Shown here: positions 30,532 to 37,518 of the stretch, one piece after another
Position numbering within the stretch: the first letter of the stretch is position 1
Layout of the letters: every line of letters starts with the position of its first letter
NCBI RefSeq assembly: GCF_021049265.1
Contig: NZ_CP088018.1
Span: forward strand, 1,612,001-1,676,000
Source of the DNA: Ruania suaedae
Lineage (GTDB): Bacteria > Actinomycetota > Actinomycetes > Actinomycetales > Beutenbergiaceae
Length of the DNA stretch: 64,000 nt
Reading direction: 5' to 3'
Notes under the pieces: generated by a model
Told to the model about the DNA's origin: nothing
What the model saw: only the letters and a program-made list of their open reading frames with translations
Databases searched by the model: none
Made by a program: the position numbers and the translations under genes

Positions 30532-31287
30532 ATGATCGACACCGTGTCCGACTTCCACCGAGAGGTGACCGGCCGGCTGGACACCCTGGCCCAGCGTGCT
30601 GCCGACGGCGCATTCGACCCCGCCGTCGACCTGCTGGTCTCCTCGCTCGACGCCGGTGGTGTGATCCAGGCCTTCGGCACGGGGCACTCCGAGGCGTTCG
30701 CGATGGAGATCGCCGGCCGCGCCGGCGGCCTCATCCCGACCACCCGGATCTCGTTGCGCGATGTCGTGCTGCACGGTGACCGCCCGGTGGCCGATCTCGA
30801 GGGCGCGACCATGGAGCGCGACCCCGACGTCGTGTCCGAGCTGCTGGCGGCCTCGCCGCTGCACCCGGAGGACATCTTCGTCATCGCGTCGAACTCGGGT
30901 GTGAACGGCTCCATCGTCGGGTTGGCCCTGGCGGTCAAGGAGCGCGGGCACAAGGTCATCGCGGTCACGAGCATGGAGCACACCATGGCGGTGCCCGTGA
31001 AGCACCCGAGCGGGCAGCGCCTCGCCGACGTGGCCGACGTGGTCATCGACAACCTGGCCCCGTTCGGTGACGCGACGCTCACTCTCGGTGAGACCTACGG
31101 CGTCGGCGCGGTCTCCTCGCTGACCGCCGCGTTCATCGCCCAGGCACTCACGCTCGGCGTCACGGAGCGGATGCTGGCGGCGGGTTCGGTACCGCCGCTG
31201 TACATCTCGGCGAACTCCCCTGGAGGTGACGAGCACAACCATGCACTCGAGGAGCGATACCGCGGCCGGATCCGGCGTGCCGGCTGA
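30532..31287 (+). CDS. SIS domain protein, UPF0309 family
   Basis: The 251-residue protein is a lone SIS domain. AFGTGHSEAFAMEIAGRAGG near residue 48 and VIASNSGVNGSIVGLAL near residue 120 are the phosphosugar-binding loops. UPF0309 members are uncharacterised sugar-phosphate isomerase-like proteins; the locus suggests an amino-sugar phosphate substrate. It lies 44 bases after the regulator with GAGAGGAA before the ATG, in the same operon. It lacks the C-terminal region of MurQ etherases and the glutaminase domain of GlmS. Confidence 0.8.
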   Translation: MIDTVSDFHREVTGRLDTLAQRAADGAFDPAVDLLVSSLDAGGVIQAFGTGHSEAFAMEIAGRAGGLIPTTRISLRDVVLHGDRPVADLEGATMERDPDVVSELLAASPLHPEDIFVIASNSGVNGSIVGLALAVKERGHKVIAVTSMEHTMAVPVKHPSGQRLADVADVVIDNLAPFGDATLTLGETYGVGAVSSLTAAFIAQALTLGVTERMLAAGSVPPLYISANSPGGDEHNHALEERYRGRIRRAG

Positions 31288-31344
31288 CCAGGCCCCGACC
31301 CATGCACTTCCCCCCACCCCCACCACAGAAAGGTCGATGACGAC

Positions 31345-32778
31345 ATGAACACCAAGCTGACCACCACCACCACCACCGACCGCCGGACCGTGCTCCGCGG
31401 CGGACTCATCACGGCCGCCAGCCTCCCGCTCGGCGTCACCCTGGCCTCGTGCGCCACCGGCGGTGGCGACGAGGAGGAGACCACCGACGGCGGCGAGGAG
31501 CCGGGCGGCGAGACCTCGGCGGACAACCCGTTCGGCATGGCGGCGGACACCACCGTCGACGCCGTCATCTTCGACGGCGGCTACGGGGTCGACTACGTCG
31601 AGTTCGCGGCCGAGATCTTCGCCGAGAACCACGAGGGCTCCTCCGTGGAGGTCTCCCCGTCCACCCAGATCGCCACCGAGCTGCAGCCGCGGTTCGTCGG
31701 CGGGAACCCGCCCGACCTGGTCGACAACTCCGGGGCCGGCTCCATCGGCTTCAACGCCATCCTGGACCAGCTCGAGGACCTCAACGCGGTCATCGACGCG
31801 CCGAACCTCGAGGGCACCACGATCCGGGACACCCTCTACGATGGCGTGCTGGCCCCCAGCACCTACGGTGACAAGCTCGCCGCGATCAACTACGTGCTGA
31901 CCGTCTACGGCGTCTGGTACTCCGCCAGCCTGTTCGAGGAGAACGGCTGGACCCCGCCCACTACGTGGGACGAGGCGCTGGAGCTCGGTGCCGCGGCGCA
32001 GGAGCAGGATCTGTACCTGTTCGGCTGGGGTACCGAGGCCTCCACCTACTACCAGACGCTGGCGATCGAGTCGGCGATCAAGGAGGGTGGCGACGAGGTC
32101 CGCCTGGCGCTGGAGAACCTGGAGCCCGACTGCTGGTCGCAGGAGGCGGTCCAGGGTGTGTTCTCGGCGATGAAGGAGGCCGTGGACGCCGGGTACTTCA
32201 AGCCCGGTGGCTCGGGCACACAGTTCACCGCGGCGCAGGCGCAGTGGTCCAACACCCAAGAGTTCCTGCTCTACCCCTCCGGGTCCTGGATCGAGAACGA
32301 GATGCGCGACCAGACCACCGAAGGCTTCGAGATGATGGGCATCTCGTCGATGAGCCTCACCTCCGACCCGGCCCTGGGCCCCGACGCGCTGCACTCCACC
32401 GCGGGCGAGCCGTTCATCGTCCCCTCCGACGGCAACACCGCCGCCGGGATGGAGCTCCTGCGGACCATGCTGTCGAAGGAGTCGGCGGAGAACTTCGCCG
32501 CCACCAAGCTCGCCCCGACCATCGTGCGTGACACGGTCCCCGAGGACGGCTTCGGCTCCACCGCGCTGGTGTCCCAGACCGACCTGCTCTCGGCGGCGGG
32601 GGAGAACATCTTCACGTTCAACTTCGTCAACACCTACGGGATGAACCCCGAGCAGCTGCCGATCTGGAACTCCTTCCTCGACGGCAGCAAGTCCGTCGAG
32701 GACCTGACCAGCGAGCTCCAGGCCATCACCGACCGGATCCGGGAGGATGACACGATCGACAAGGTCGAGGTCTCATGA
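31345..32778 (+). CDS. ngcE: NgcE-type GlcNAc/chitobiose ABC transporter binding lipoprotein
   Basis: The 477-residue protein is a family 1 extracellular solute-binding protein closest in pattern to NgcE, which binds N-acetylglucosamine and chitobiose in Streptomyces. The N-terminus combines a twin-arginine motif (DRRTVLRGG, Arg13-Arg14) with a lipobox LASC (Cys36), so it may be a Tat-exported lipoprotein. An acidic Gly/Glu linker follows. Aromatic sugar-binding segments such as YGVWYSASLFEENGWTPPTTW are visible. AAAGG lies upstream of the ATG. The stop overlaps the first permease gene (ATGA). Confidence 0.85.
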   Translation: MNTKLTTTTTTDRRTVLRGGLITAASLPLGVTLASCATGGGDEEETTDGGEEPGGETSADNPFGMAADTTVDAVIFDGGYGVDYVEFAAEIFAENHEGSSVEVSPSTQIATELQPRFVGGNPPDLVDNSGAGSIGFNAILDQLEDLNAVIDAPNLEGTTIRDTLYDGVLAPSTYGDKLAAINYVLTVYGVWYSASLFEENGWTPPTTWDEALELGAAAQEQDLYLFGWGTEASTYYQTLAIESAIKEGGDEVRLALENLEPDCWSQEAVQGVFSAMKEAVDAGYFKPGGSGTQFTAAQAQWSNTQEFLLYPSGSWIENEMRDQTTEGFEMMGISSMSLTSDPALGPDALHSTAGEPFIVPSDGNTAAGMELLRTMLSKESAENFAATKLAPTIVRDTVPEDGFGSTALVSQTDLLSAAGENIFTFNFVNTYGMNPEQLPIWNSFLDGSKSVEDLTSELQAITDRIREDDTIDKVEVS

Positions 32779-33794
32779 CCCTCTCCGGCTCCGTCATCGA
32801 CGGGCAGCCGCCGAACCAGACCACTCCGACGGGGCCCGTTCCCGGGCCCCGTCGGGGGCGCAAGAAGTGGACGCTGGACCGCGTCAGCTTCTTCGTGGTC
32901 TTCCTCGGACTGCCGCTGGCGCTCTTCCTCGTCTTCGTCATCAACCCGTTCATCCAGGCGGGGTACTACTCGCTGACGAACTGGTCGGGCTTCTCACCGG
33001 AGCAGGAGTTCGTCGGGCTGCAGAACTTCATCACCCTCGCCCAGGATCCGCGGTTCACCAACGCCGTGGGCAACAGCGTGGTGCTCGGCCTGGTGGTGCC
33101 CTTCGTGACGCTCTCGATCGCGCTGATCTTCGCAATCCTCATCACCATCGGTGGTGCCGGCCGCGGCCAGATCCGGGGTGTCAAGGGCGCCGGGTTCTAC
33201 CGGGTGGTCTCGCTGTTTCCGTATGTGATCCCCGGCATCGCGATCGGCCTGATCTGGCGGTTGATCCTCGATCCCAGCAGCGGGCTGGTCAACGGCGTCC
33301 TGACAGGCCTGGGGCTGGACCAGTTCCAGTCCTTCGCCTGGCTCGGCAACATCACAACGGCGATGCCCGCCTCGATCTTCGTGATCGTGTGGGGCTTCGT
33401 GGGCTTCTACATGCTGCTGTTCATCGCCGCGATCAAGGGCATCCCGGCCGAGACCTACGAGGCGGCCCGTCTCGACGGCGCCGGCCGGGCGCGGATGAGT
33501 TGGTCGATCACGCTGCCGCTCATCCGTGACAACGTGCAGACGGCCTACATCTACATCGGCATCATGGCCCTGGACGCCTATGTGTACATGCAGGCGCTGA
33601 ACCCCCAGGGTGGGCCCGACAGCTCGACGCTGGTGATGTCCCAGCAGCTGTTCCGCACGGCCTTTGCCGAGAGCAAGTTCGGCTACGCGAGCGCGATGGG
33701 TGTGGTGATCGCACTGGTCACCCTGGTGTTCGCCGCCCTGGTGTTCACCGTGAACCGGCTCACCGGTGGTCGAGACAGGGGAGGTGCCTCATGA
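32775..33794 (+). CDS. ngcF: NgcF-type sugar ABC transporter permease
   Basis: The 339-residue inner-membrane permease has an N-terminal Pro/Arg-rich cytoplasmic stretch of about 30 residues and six predicted membrane helices. The EAA loop that contacts the ATPase reads ETYEAARLDGAGRARMSWSI. It is of the MalF/UgpA class and pairs with the next gene. Both ends overlap neighbours by four bases, showing tight coupling with the binding protein and second permease. Confidence 0.88.
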   Translation: MTLSGSVIDGQPPNQTTPTGPVPGPRRGRKKWTLDRVSFFVVFLGLPLALFLVFVINPFIQAGYYSLTNWSGFSPEQEFVGLQNFITLAQDPRFTNAVGNSVVLGLVVPFVTLSIALIFAILITIGGAGRGQIRGVKGAGFYRVVSLFPYVIPGIAIGLIWRLILDPSSGLVNGVLTGLGLDQFQSFAWLGNITTAMPASIFVIVWGFVGFYMLLFIAAIKGIPAETYEAARLDGAGRARMSWSITLPLIRDNVQTAYIYIGIMALDAYVYMQALNPQGGPDSSTLVMSQQLFRTAFAESKFGYASAMGVVIALVTLVFAALVFTVNRLTGGRDRGGAS

Positions 33795-34666
33795 GTGCGA
33801 CAACCGCGCAGCGACCGAGCCGGAAGGTGGTGCCCGCCAAGGGTGACCGCCCGGTCGCGGCAGCCTCGCACGGGGCACTGGTGCTCTGGTGCGTGCTCGT
33901 CATCGCACCGATGCTGTGGACCCTGCTCAGTTCGTTCAAGACCTCGAGCGAGATCTTCGCCTCGCCGTTCGGGCTGCCGGCGGAGTGGAGCTTCACCAAC
34001 TACGCCAACGCGTGGGTGGACTCCGGCCTCGGCGATGCGTTCATCAACACCGTCATCGTCGTCGGCACCGCCCTGGTGCTGGTGATGCTGCTGGGCTCGA
34101 TGTGCGCCTACGTGCTCGGGCGGTTCGAGTTCTTCGGGCGCCGGGCGATCTACTACCTGATGCTCGCCGGCCTCACCTTCCCGGTGTTCCTGGCGATCGT
34201 GCCGCTGTTCTTCGTGCTGCAGAACCTCGGCCTGCTGGGCACGTTGCCCGGCCTGATCGTCACCTATGTCTCCTTCGCCCTGCCGTTCACGGTCTTCTTC
34301 CTCTACTCCTTCTTCCGGGGTCTGCCGGATGAGATCAGCGAGGCGGCGGCGATCGACGGCGCGGGGGAGTGGCGCACCTTCTTCCAGGTGATGTTGCCGA
34401 TGGCACGCCCGGGCATGGCCTCGGTGGCGATCTTCAACTTCCTCGGGCTGTGGAACCAGTTCCTGCTGCCGGTGGCGCTGAACACCGACCGGGACAACTG
34501 GGTGCTCGCGCAGGTGCTGGCGAGCTTCATCTCCTCGGCAGGCTACGCCGTCGACTTCGGGGCGATGTTCGCCGCCGCCGTGGTGACGATCGTGCCGGTG
34601 CTGATCGCCTACATCGTCTTCCAGCGTCAGCTCCAGGGCTCGGTGAGCCAGGGAACGATGAAGTAG
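33791..34666 (+). CDS. ngcG: NgcG-type sugar ABC transporter permease
   Basis: The 291-residue permease is of the MalG/UgpE class with six helices. Its EAA loop is EISEAAAIDGAGEWRTFFQV. It completes the membrane part of the importer. No ATPase gene follows; in Streptomyces NgcEFG is energised by the shared ATPase MsiK encoded elsewhere, and the same is inferred here. The ATG overlaps the ngcF stop. Two hairpins follow the gene. Confidence 0.88.
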   Translation: MSATTAQRPSRKVVPAKGDRPVAAASHGALVLWCVLVIAPMLWTLLSSFKTSSEIFASPFGLPAEWSFTNYANAWVDSGLGDAFINTVIVVGTALVLVMLLGSMCAYVLGRFEFFGRRAIYYLMLAGLTFPVFLAIVPLFFVLQNLGLLGTLPGLIVTYVSFALPFTVFFLYSFFRGLPDEISEAAAIDGAGEWRTFFQVMLPMARPGMASVAIFNFLGLWNQFLLPVALNTDRDNWVLAQVLASFISSAGYAVDFGAMFAAAVVTIVPVLIAYIVFQRQLQGSVSQGTMK

Positions 34667-34680
34667 CAGCAACGAACCAG

Positions 34681-34769
34681 CACTGCACCACGCAGTGATT
34701 CTCATCTGACCCACCTGGGGCAGACCGAACCACCACCGGTGATCGGTCAGACCGTCCCAGGTGGGTCAG
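34681..34769 (+). terminator. Tandem hairpins ending the ngc operon
   Basis: A small stem CACTGC/GCAGTG (34681-34697) is followed by a perfect 14-bp inverted repeat CTGACCCACCTGGG (34706-34719) with CCCAGGTGGGTCAG (34756-34769). The 36-base loop of the second contains its own GACCGA/TCGGTC stem, so the whole could form one long rod. It ends 33 bases before the terC promoter box. Confidence 0.65.
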
Positions 34770-34801
34770 GTGCGTGTGGGGCGTGAACGAGGCGGGCCTG
34801 T

Positions 34802-34807
34802 TACGCT
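34802..34807 (+). promoter_or_regulatory. -10 box for terC leader RNA
   Basis: TACGCT would start transcription near 34814, at the first bases of the predicted riboswitch. No good -35 is visible. Confidence 0.5.
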
Positions 34808-34811
34808 CGGC

Positions 34812-34912
34812 CGTTGGAGGGGAGTACCCCTTAAGCGGTGACGTCGTCAGTACAGACGAGCCAGTTCGTCTCGGTGTCATCGGCCCACCAGTGGTGGGGG
34901 AGACCTCCGGTG
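34812..34912 (+). ncRNA. Probable yybP-ykoY manganese riboswitch
   Basis: The terC leader shows the conserved pieces of the yybP-ykoY class: GGGGAGTA (34819-34826), CGTCGTCAGTAC (34842-34853), a GACGA/TCGTC hairpin (34855-34870), a CCCACC/GGTGGG hairpin (34884-34898) and GAGACC (34900-34905). GGAGG at 34816-34820 can pair with CCTCC at 34904-34908 to close the aptamer. This class senses Mn2+ and commonly precedes TerC/Alx-type genes, as here. Its 3' strand is also the 5' arm of the terminator, giving a clear switch. Class assignment is from recalled consensus, not a covariance search. Confidence 0.85.
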
Positions 34913-34938
34913 TACACCCACACTCACCGGAGGTTTTT
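34903..34938 (+). terminator. Riboswitch expression platform: terminator hiding the terC SD
   Basis: ACCTCCGGTG (34903-34912) pairs perfectly with CACCGGAGGT (34925-34934), followed by five Ts (34934-34938), the only classic intrinsic terminator with a T-run found in the window. GGAGG (34929-34933) in the 3' arm is also the terC ribosome binding site, eight bases before the ATG, so the same hairpin can block both transcription and translation. Confidence 0.88.
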
Positions 34939-34941
34939 CGC

Positions 34942-35988
34942 ATGGACGTTCCCCTGTGGGCATGGATCGCCACGGTCGGCCTGATCGTCGTGATGCTCGC
35001 CGTCGACTTCGTCGGCCACGTGCGCAAGGCGCACGCACCGTCGCTGAAGGAGGCGGGCCTGTGGTCGGCCGGCTACGTGCTGATCGCCCTGCTCTTCGGC
35101 GTCTTCGTGCTGCTGGAGTGGGGATCGGACTACGGGCTGCAGTACTTCTCCGGCTACATCACCGAGAAGTCGCTCTCGGTGGACAACCTCTTCGTCTTCG
35201 TGCTGATCATGGCGAGCTTCCGGGTACCCCGGAAGTACCAGCAGAAGGTGCTGCTGATCGGCATCGTGATCGCGCTCGTGCTCCGCACGCTCTTCATCGT
35301 GGCCGGCGCGGCGATCGTCAACCAGTTCGCGTGGATCTTCTACATCTTCGGTGCGTTCCTCATCTACACCGCGATCACGCAGCTCAAGAAGACCGACGAC
35401 GACGAGGAGTTCAAGGAGAACGCCGTGCTCCGGCTCGTGCGTCGCATCTTCCCGACGACCGAGGGTTACGTCGAGGACAAGATGTTCACCCGCGCCGCCG
35501 GCCGGATGCACGTGACGCCGATGTTCATCGTGATCCTCGCGATCGGCAGCGCTGACATCCTCTTCGCGGTCGATTCGATCCCGGCCATCTTCGGGCTGAC
35601 CCAGGAGGTCTTCCTGATCTTCGCCGCAAACGCGTTCTCGCTGCTGGGGCTGCGCCAGCTGTACTTCCTCATCGACGGTCTGCTCGATCGTCTCGTCTAC
35701 CTCAACTACGGGCTGGCGGCGATCCTGGCGTTCATCGGGGCCAAGCTGGTCATCCACGCCCTGCACGAGAACGACGTCTGGTTCATCAACTCCGGCGAGG
35801 AATGGCACGTGATCCCCGAGGTGGGGACCTACGTCTCGCTGATCGTGATCGTGGGGATCCTCACGATCACGACGGTGACGTCCCTGCTGGCCGGGCGGCG
35901 CAGCCACCAGGTGGACCCGGCCGCCCTGCCGCCGACGCAGGAGGACGACGACGAGCGGCGCGACTCCCTCGGCGACCTGTACCGCTGA
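34942..35988 (+). CDS. TerC/Alx family membrane protein, probable manganese exporter
   Basis: The 348-residue protein has about eight membrane helices and the TerC family acidic motifs SVDNLFVFVLI near residue 76 and ILFAVDSIPAIFG near residue 209, which lie in the membrane and are thought to bind metal. Related Alx, MeeF and MeeY proteins lower or export Mn2+. The riboswitch upstream strongly supports a manganese role here over tellurite resistance. The start is the ATG at 34942 with its GGAGG in the terminator arm; an upstream in-frame start at 34774 would read through the riboswitch. The C-terminal tail is acidic. Confidence 0.9.
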   Translation: MDVPLWAWIATVGLIVVMLAVDFVGHVRKAHAPSLKEAGLWSAGYVLIALLFGVFVLLEWGSDYGLQYFSGYITEKSLSVDNLFVFVLIMASFRVPRKYQQKVLLIGIVIALVLRTLFIVAGAAIVNQFAWIFYIFGAFLIYTAITQLKKTDDDEEFKENAVLRLVRRIFPTTEGYVEDKMFTRAAGRMHVTPMFIVILAIGSADILFAVDSIPAIFGLTQEVFLIFAANAFSLLGLRQLYFLIDGLLDRLVYLNYGLAAILAFIGAKLVIHALHENDVWFINSGEEWHVIPEVGTYVSLIVIVGILTITTVTSLLAGRRSHQVDPAALPPTQEDDDERRDSLGDLYR

Positions 35989-35994
35989 GCCTGC

Positions 35995-36291
35995 TCAGGT
36001 GCGGTCGGCGAAGGCCCCGAGCACCGGGTTCCACGCCCGCACGGAACGGTGCGAGATCAGGTGGGCCCGGTGGAAGGGGTCCTCGTCGAGGATCTTCTTG
36101 ACCTCGGTGTCGTTCTCGGCGGACACGAGCAGCAGCGCCCCCGGGGCGGCGTTGTCCAGCCACGGCCCGGAGGCCAGCACGGTGCCCTGCTCCGCCAGCT
36201 CGCCCAGGAAGGCGCGATGGTCGGGCCGGAGAGCGTCGATGTCGGCGGTCCGGGAGATGTCGTAGACGTACTCGACGGCGAAGGTACTCAT
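35995..36291 (-). CDS. YciI-like protein
   Basis: The 98-residue protein is a single YciI/dimeric alpha-beta barrel domain. The conserved His-Asp pair appears as RPDHRAFLGEL, followed by GTVLASGPWLD and the DEDPFHRAHL segment. Family members include small dehydrochlorinases and proteins of unknown role; the substrate cannot be given. It converges with terC across only six bases and has its own leaderless promoter. Confidence 0.85.
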   Translation of the reverse strand: MSTFAVEYVYDISRTADIDALRPDHRAFLGELAEQGTVLASGPWLDNAAPGALLLVSAENDTEVKKILDEDPFHRAHLISHRSVRAWNPVLGAFADRT

Positions 36292-36297
36292 GAGCGC

Positions 36298-36303
36298 ACC
36301 CTA
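36298..36303 (-). promoter_or_regulatory. -10 box of leaderless yciI-like transcript
   Basis: On the minus strand TAGGGT (complement of 36298-36303) ends six bases before the ATG at 36291. No ribosome binding site lies between, so a leaderless mRNA is predicted. Confidence 0.5.
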
Positions 36304-36316
36304 CCGGGATGCCCGT

Positions 36317-37021
36317 TCACCAGCCCCGCTCCCGCCAGGCCGGCAGCTGCGGGCGCTGCGTGCCGAGGATCGTGCTGTCGCCGTGGCCCGGGTGGACGAG
36401 CGTGGAGTCCGGATGCATATCGAAGACCCGGGCGGTGACGTCCGCGAGCAGCTGCTCGAAGTCCTCCTGGGACCGGGTCTTGCCGACCCCGCCGGGGAAC
36501 AGGCTGTCACCGGTGAACAACCAGGTGACCCCCTGCGGATCCCGCCACGCCAGCGCGATCGATCCGCGGGTGTGCCCGCGCAGGGCGATCACCTCGAACC
36601 GGTGCGAGCCGAGGTCGACCACGTCCTGGTGCACCAGGCGCCGGGTGGCGCGCGTCGGCAGCTCGCCGGCGTCGGGCGCACCGGCCAGCACGTCGGCGCC
36701 GGTGGCAGCCACCACCTCGGTGAGCGCTCGGTGATGGTCCCAGTGTCGGTGCGTCGTCACCACGGCGGTGAGCCGCCCGTGTGGATGGCACGCGTGCAGG
36801 AGCTCCAGCAGCCGGGGGGCGTCGTCGGCGGCATCGATCAGCAACTGATCGCCGCTCACGGCGTCGGTGAGCAGGTAGGCGTTGTTGTCCTGCGAGGAGA
36901 CGCTCATCTTGGACAGCTGCAGGTCGCCCCGCCGCCAGTGCAGCGCTGGCCCGCCGGCCTCCACATGGGCCGGCACCACCGCGGGCTCGTCGTGGCGGCC
37001 AGGCACGGCGGGGCCGGTCAT
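36317..37021 (-). CDS. Metallo-beta-lactamase fold hydrolase (GloB-like)
   Basis: The 234-residue protein has the zinc-binding signature [11 protein letters not shown] near residue 92, ALRGHTRGS with the next His, [10 protein letters not shown] with the bridging Asp, and VHPGHG near the C-terminus. NNAYLL and the spacing resemble glyoxalase II-like hydrolases that cleave thioesters. It overlaps the upstream VOC gene by four bases, so the pair may act as a glyoxalase I/II-like couple; in this lineage mycothiol would replace glutathione. That pathway role is inference. Confidence 0.85.
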   Translation of the reverse strand: MTGPAVPGRHDEPAVVPAHVEAGGPALHWRRGDLQLSKMSVSSQDNNAYLLTDAVSGDQLLIDAADDAPRLLELLHACHPHGRLTAVVTTHRHWDHHRALTEVVAATGADVLAGAPDAGELPTRATRRLVHQDVVDLGSHRFEVIALRGHTRGSIALAWRDPQGVTWLFTGDSLFPGGVGKTRSQEDFEQLLADVTARVFDMHPDSTLVHPGHGDSTILGTQRPQLPAWRERGW

Positions 37022-37428
37022 GGCAGCAAACTCTCACCGAGCGCCGTGGGATTGACGGCGATCTCCCACCGGAAGCCGTCGGGGTCGACGGCGTAGCCGG
37101 AGTACCCGCCCCAGGTGCGCCACGACGCCGTCCCCACCTGACCTCCGGCCGCGGCTGCGAGCTCGAGCACGGCATCGACCTGGGCCGGTTCGGTGACGTT
37201 GTGGGCGAGGGTGAGCGGGGGAGCGCCGCCCGCCGAGACGGGGCCGATCTCGGCCTCGGCGTGCTCGCGCTGCCACAGCGAGAGCAGCAACCGTTCGCCG
37301 ACGCGGATCATCAGGACCTCCCCGGGCACGTCGACCTCGGCCGTCCAGCCGAGACCGTCGATGTAGAAGGCGCGGGAGCGGTCGAGATCGGTGACGACGA
37401 GGGTGACGAGACTGAGTCGCTGATCCAT
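37018..37428 (-). CDS. VOC family protein (glyoxalase-like)
   Basis: The 136-residue protein has two beta-alpha-beta-beta-beta modules of the vicinal oxygen chelate fold. It opens with [22 protein letters not shown], and the C-terminal [19 protein letters not shown] carries the metal-ligand Glu. Function may be glyoxalase I, dioxygenase or thiol transferase. The ATG at 37428 is chosen because it begins the domain; the frame stays open across uvrA only as a shadow. CACACT six bases upstream resembles a degenerate leaderless -10. It is divergent from uvrA (90 bases). Confidence 0.82.
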   Translation of the reverse strand: MDQRLSLVTLVVTDLDRSRAFYIDGLGWTAEVDVPGEVLMIRVGERLLLSLWQREHAEAEIGPVSAGGAPPLTLAHNVTEPAQVDAVLELAAAAGGQVGTASWRTWGGYSGYAVDPDGFRWEIAVNPTALGESLLP

Positions 37429-37474
37429 ACCGAGAGTGTGGCATCCGCCACCGACGTGTTCGCCGTCGGCAGAG

Positions 37475-37511
37475 TCGAACGCTTGTACGAGGTCGGTGTC
37501 CGGCTTACGAT
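37475..37511 (+). promoter_or_regulatory. uvrA promoter with LexA (SOS) box
   Basis: TCGAAC-GCTT-GTACGA (37475-37490) matches the actinobacterial LexA box TCGAAC-N4-GTTCGA at 11 of 12 defined positions. It overlaps the -35 TTGTAC (37483-37488), which is 17 bases from the -10 TACGAT (37506-37511). The -10 ends seven bases before the GTG at 37519, so the mRNA is predicted to be leaderless and LexA binding would block polymerase directly. Confidence 0.75.
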
Positions 37512-37518
37512 GGCGGGC

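Noticed and set aside
34774-34941. Upstream in-frame start for terC
   Set aside because: It would translate through the riboswitch and terminator; ATG 34942 has a proper ribosome binding site.
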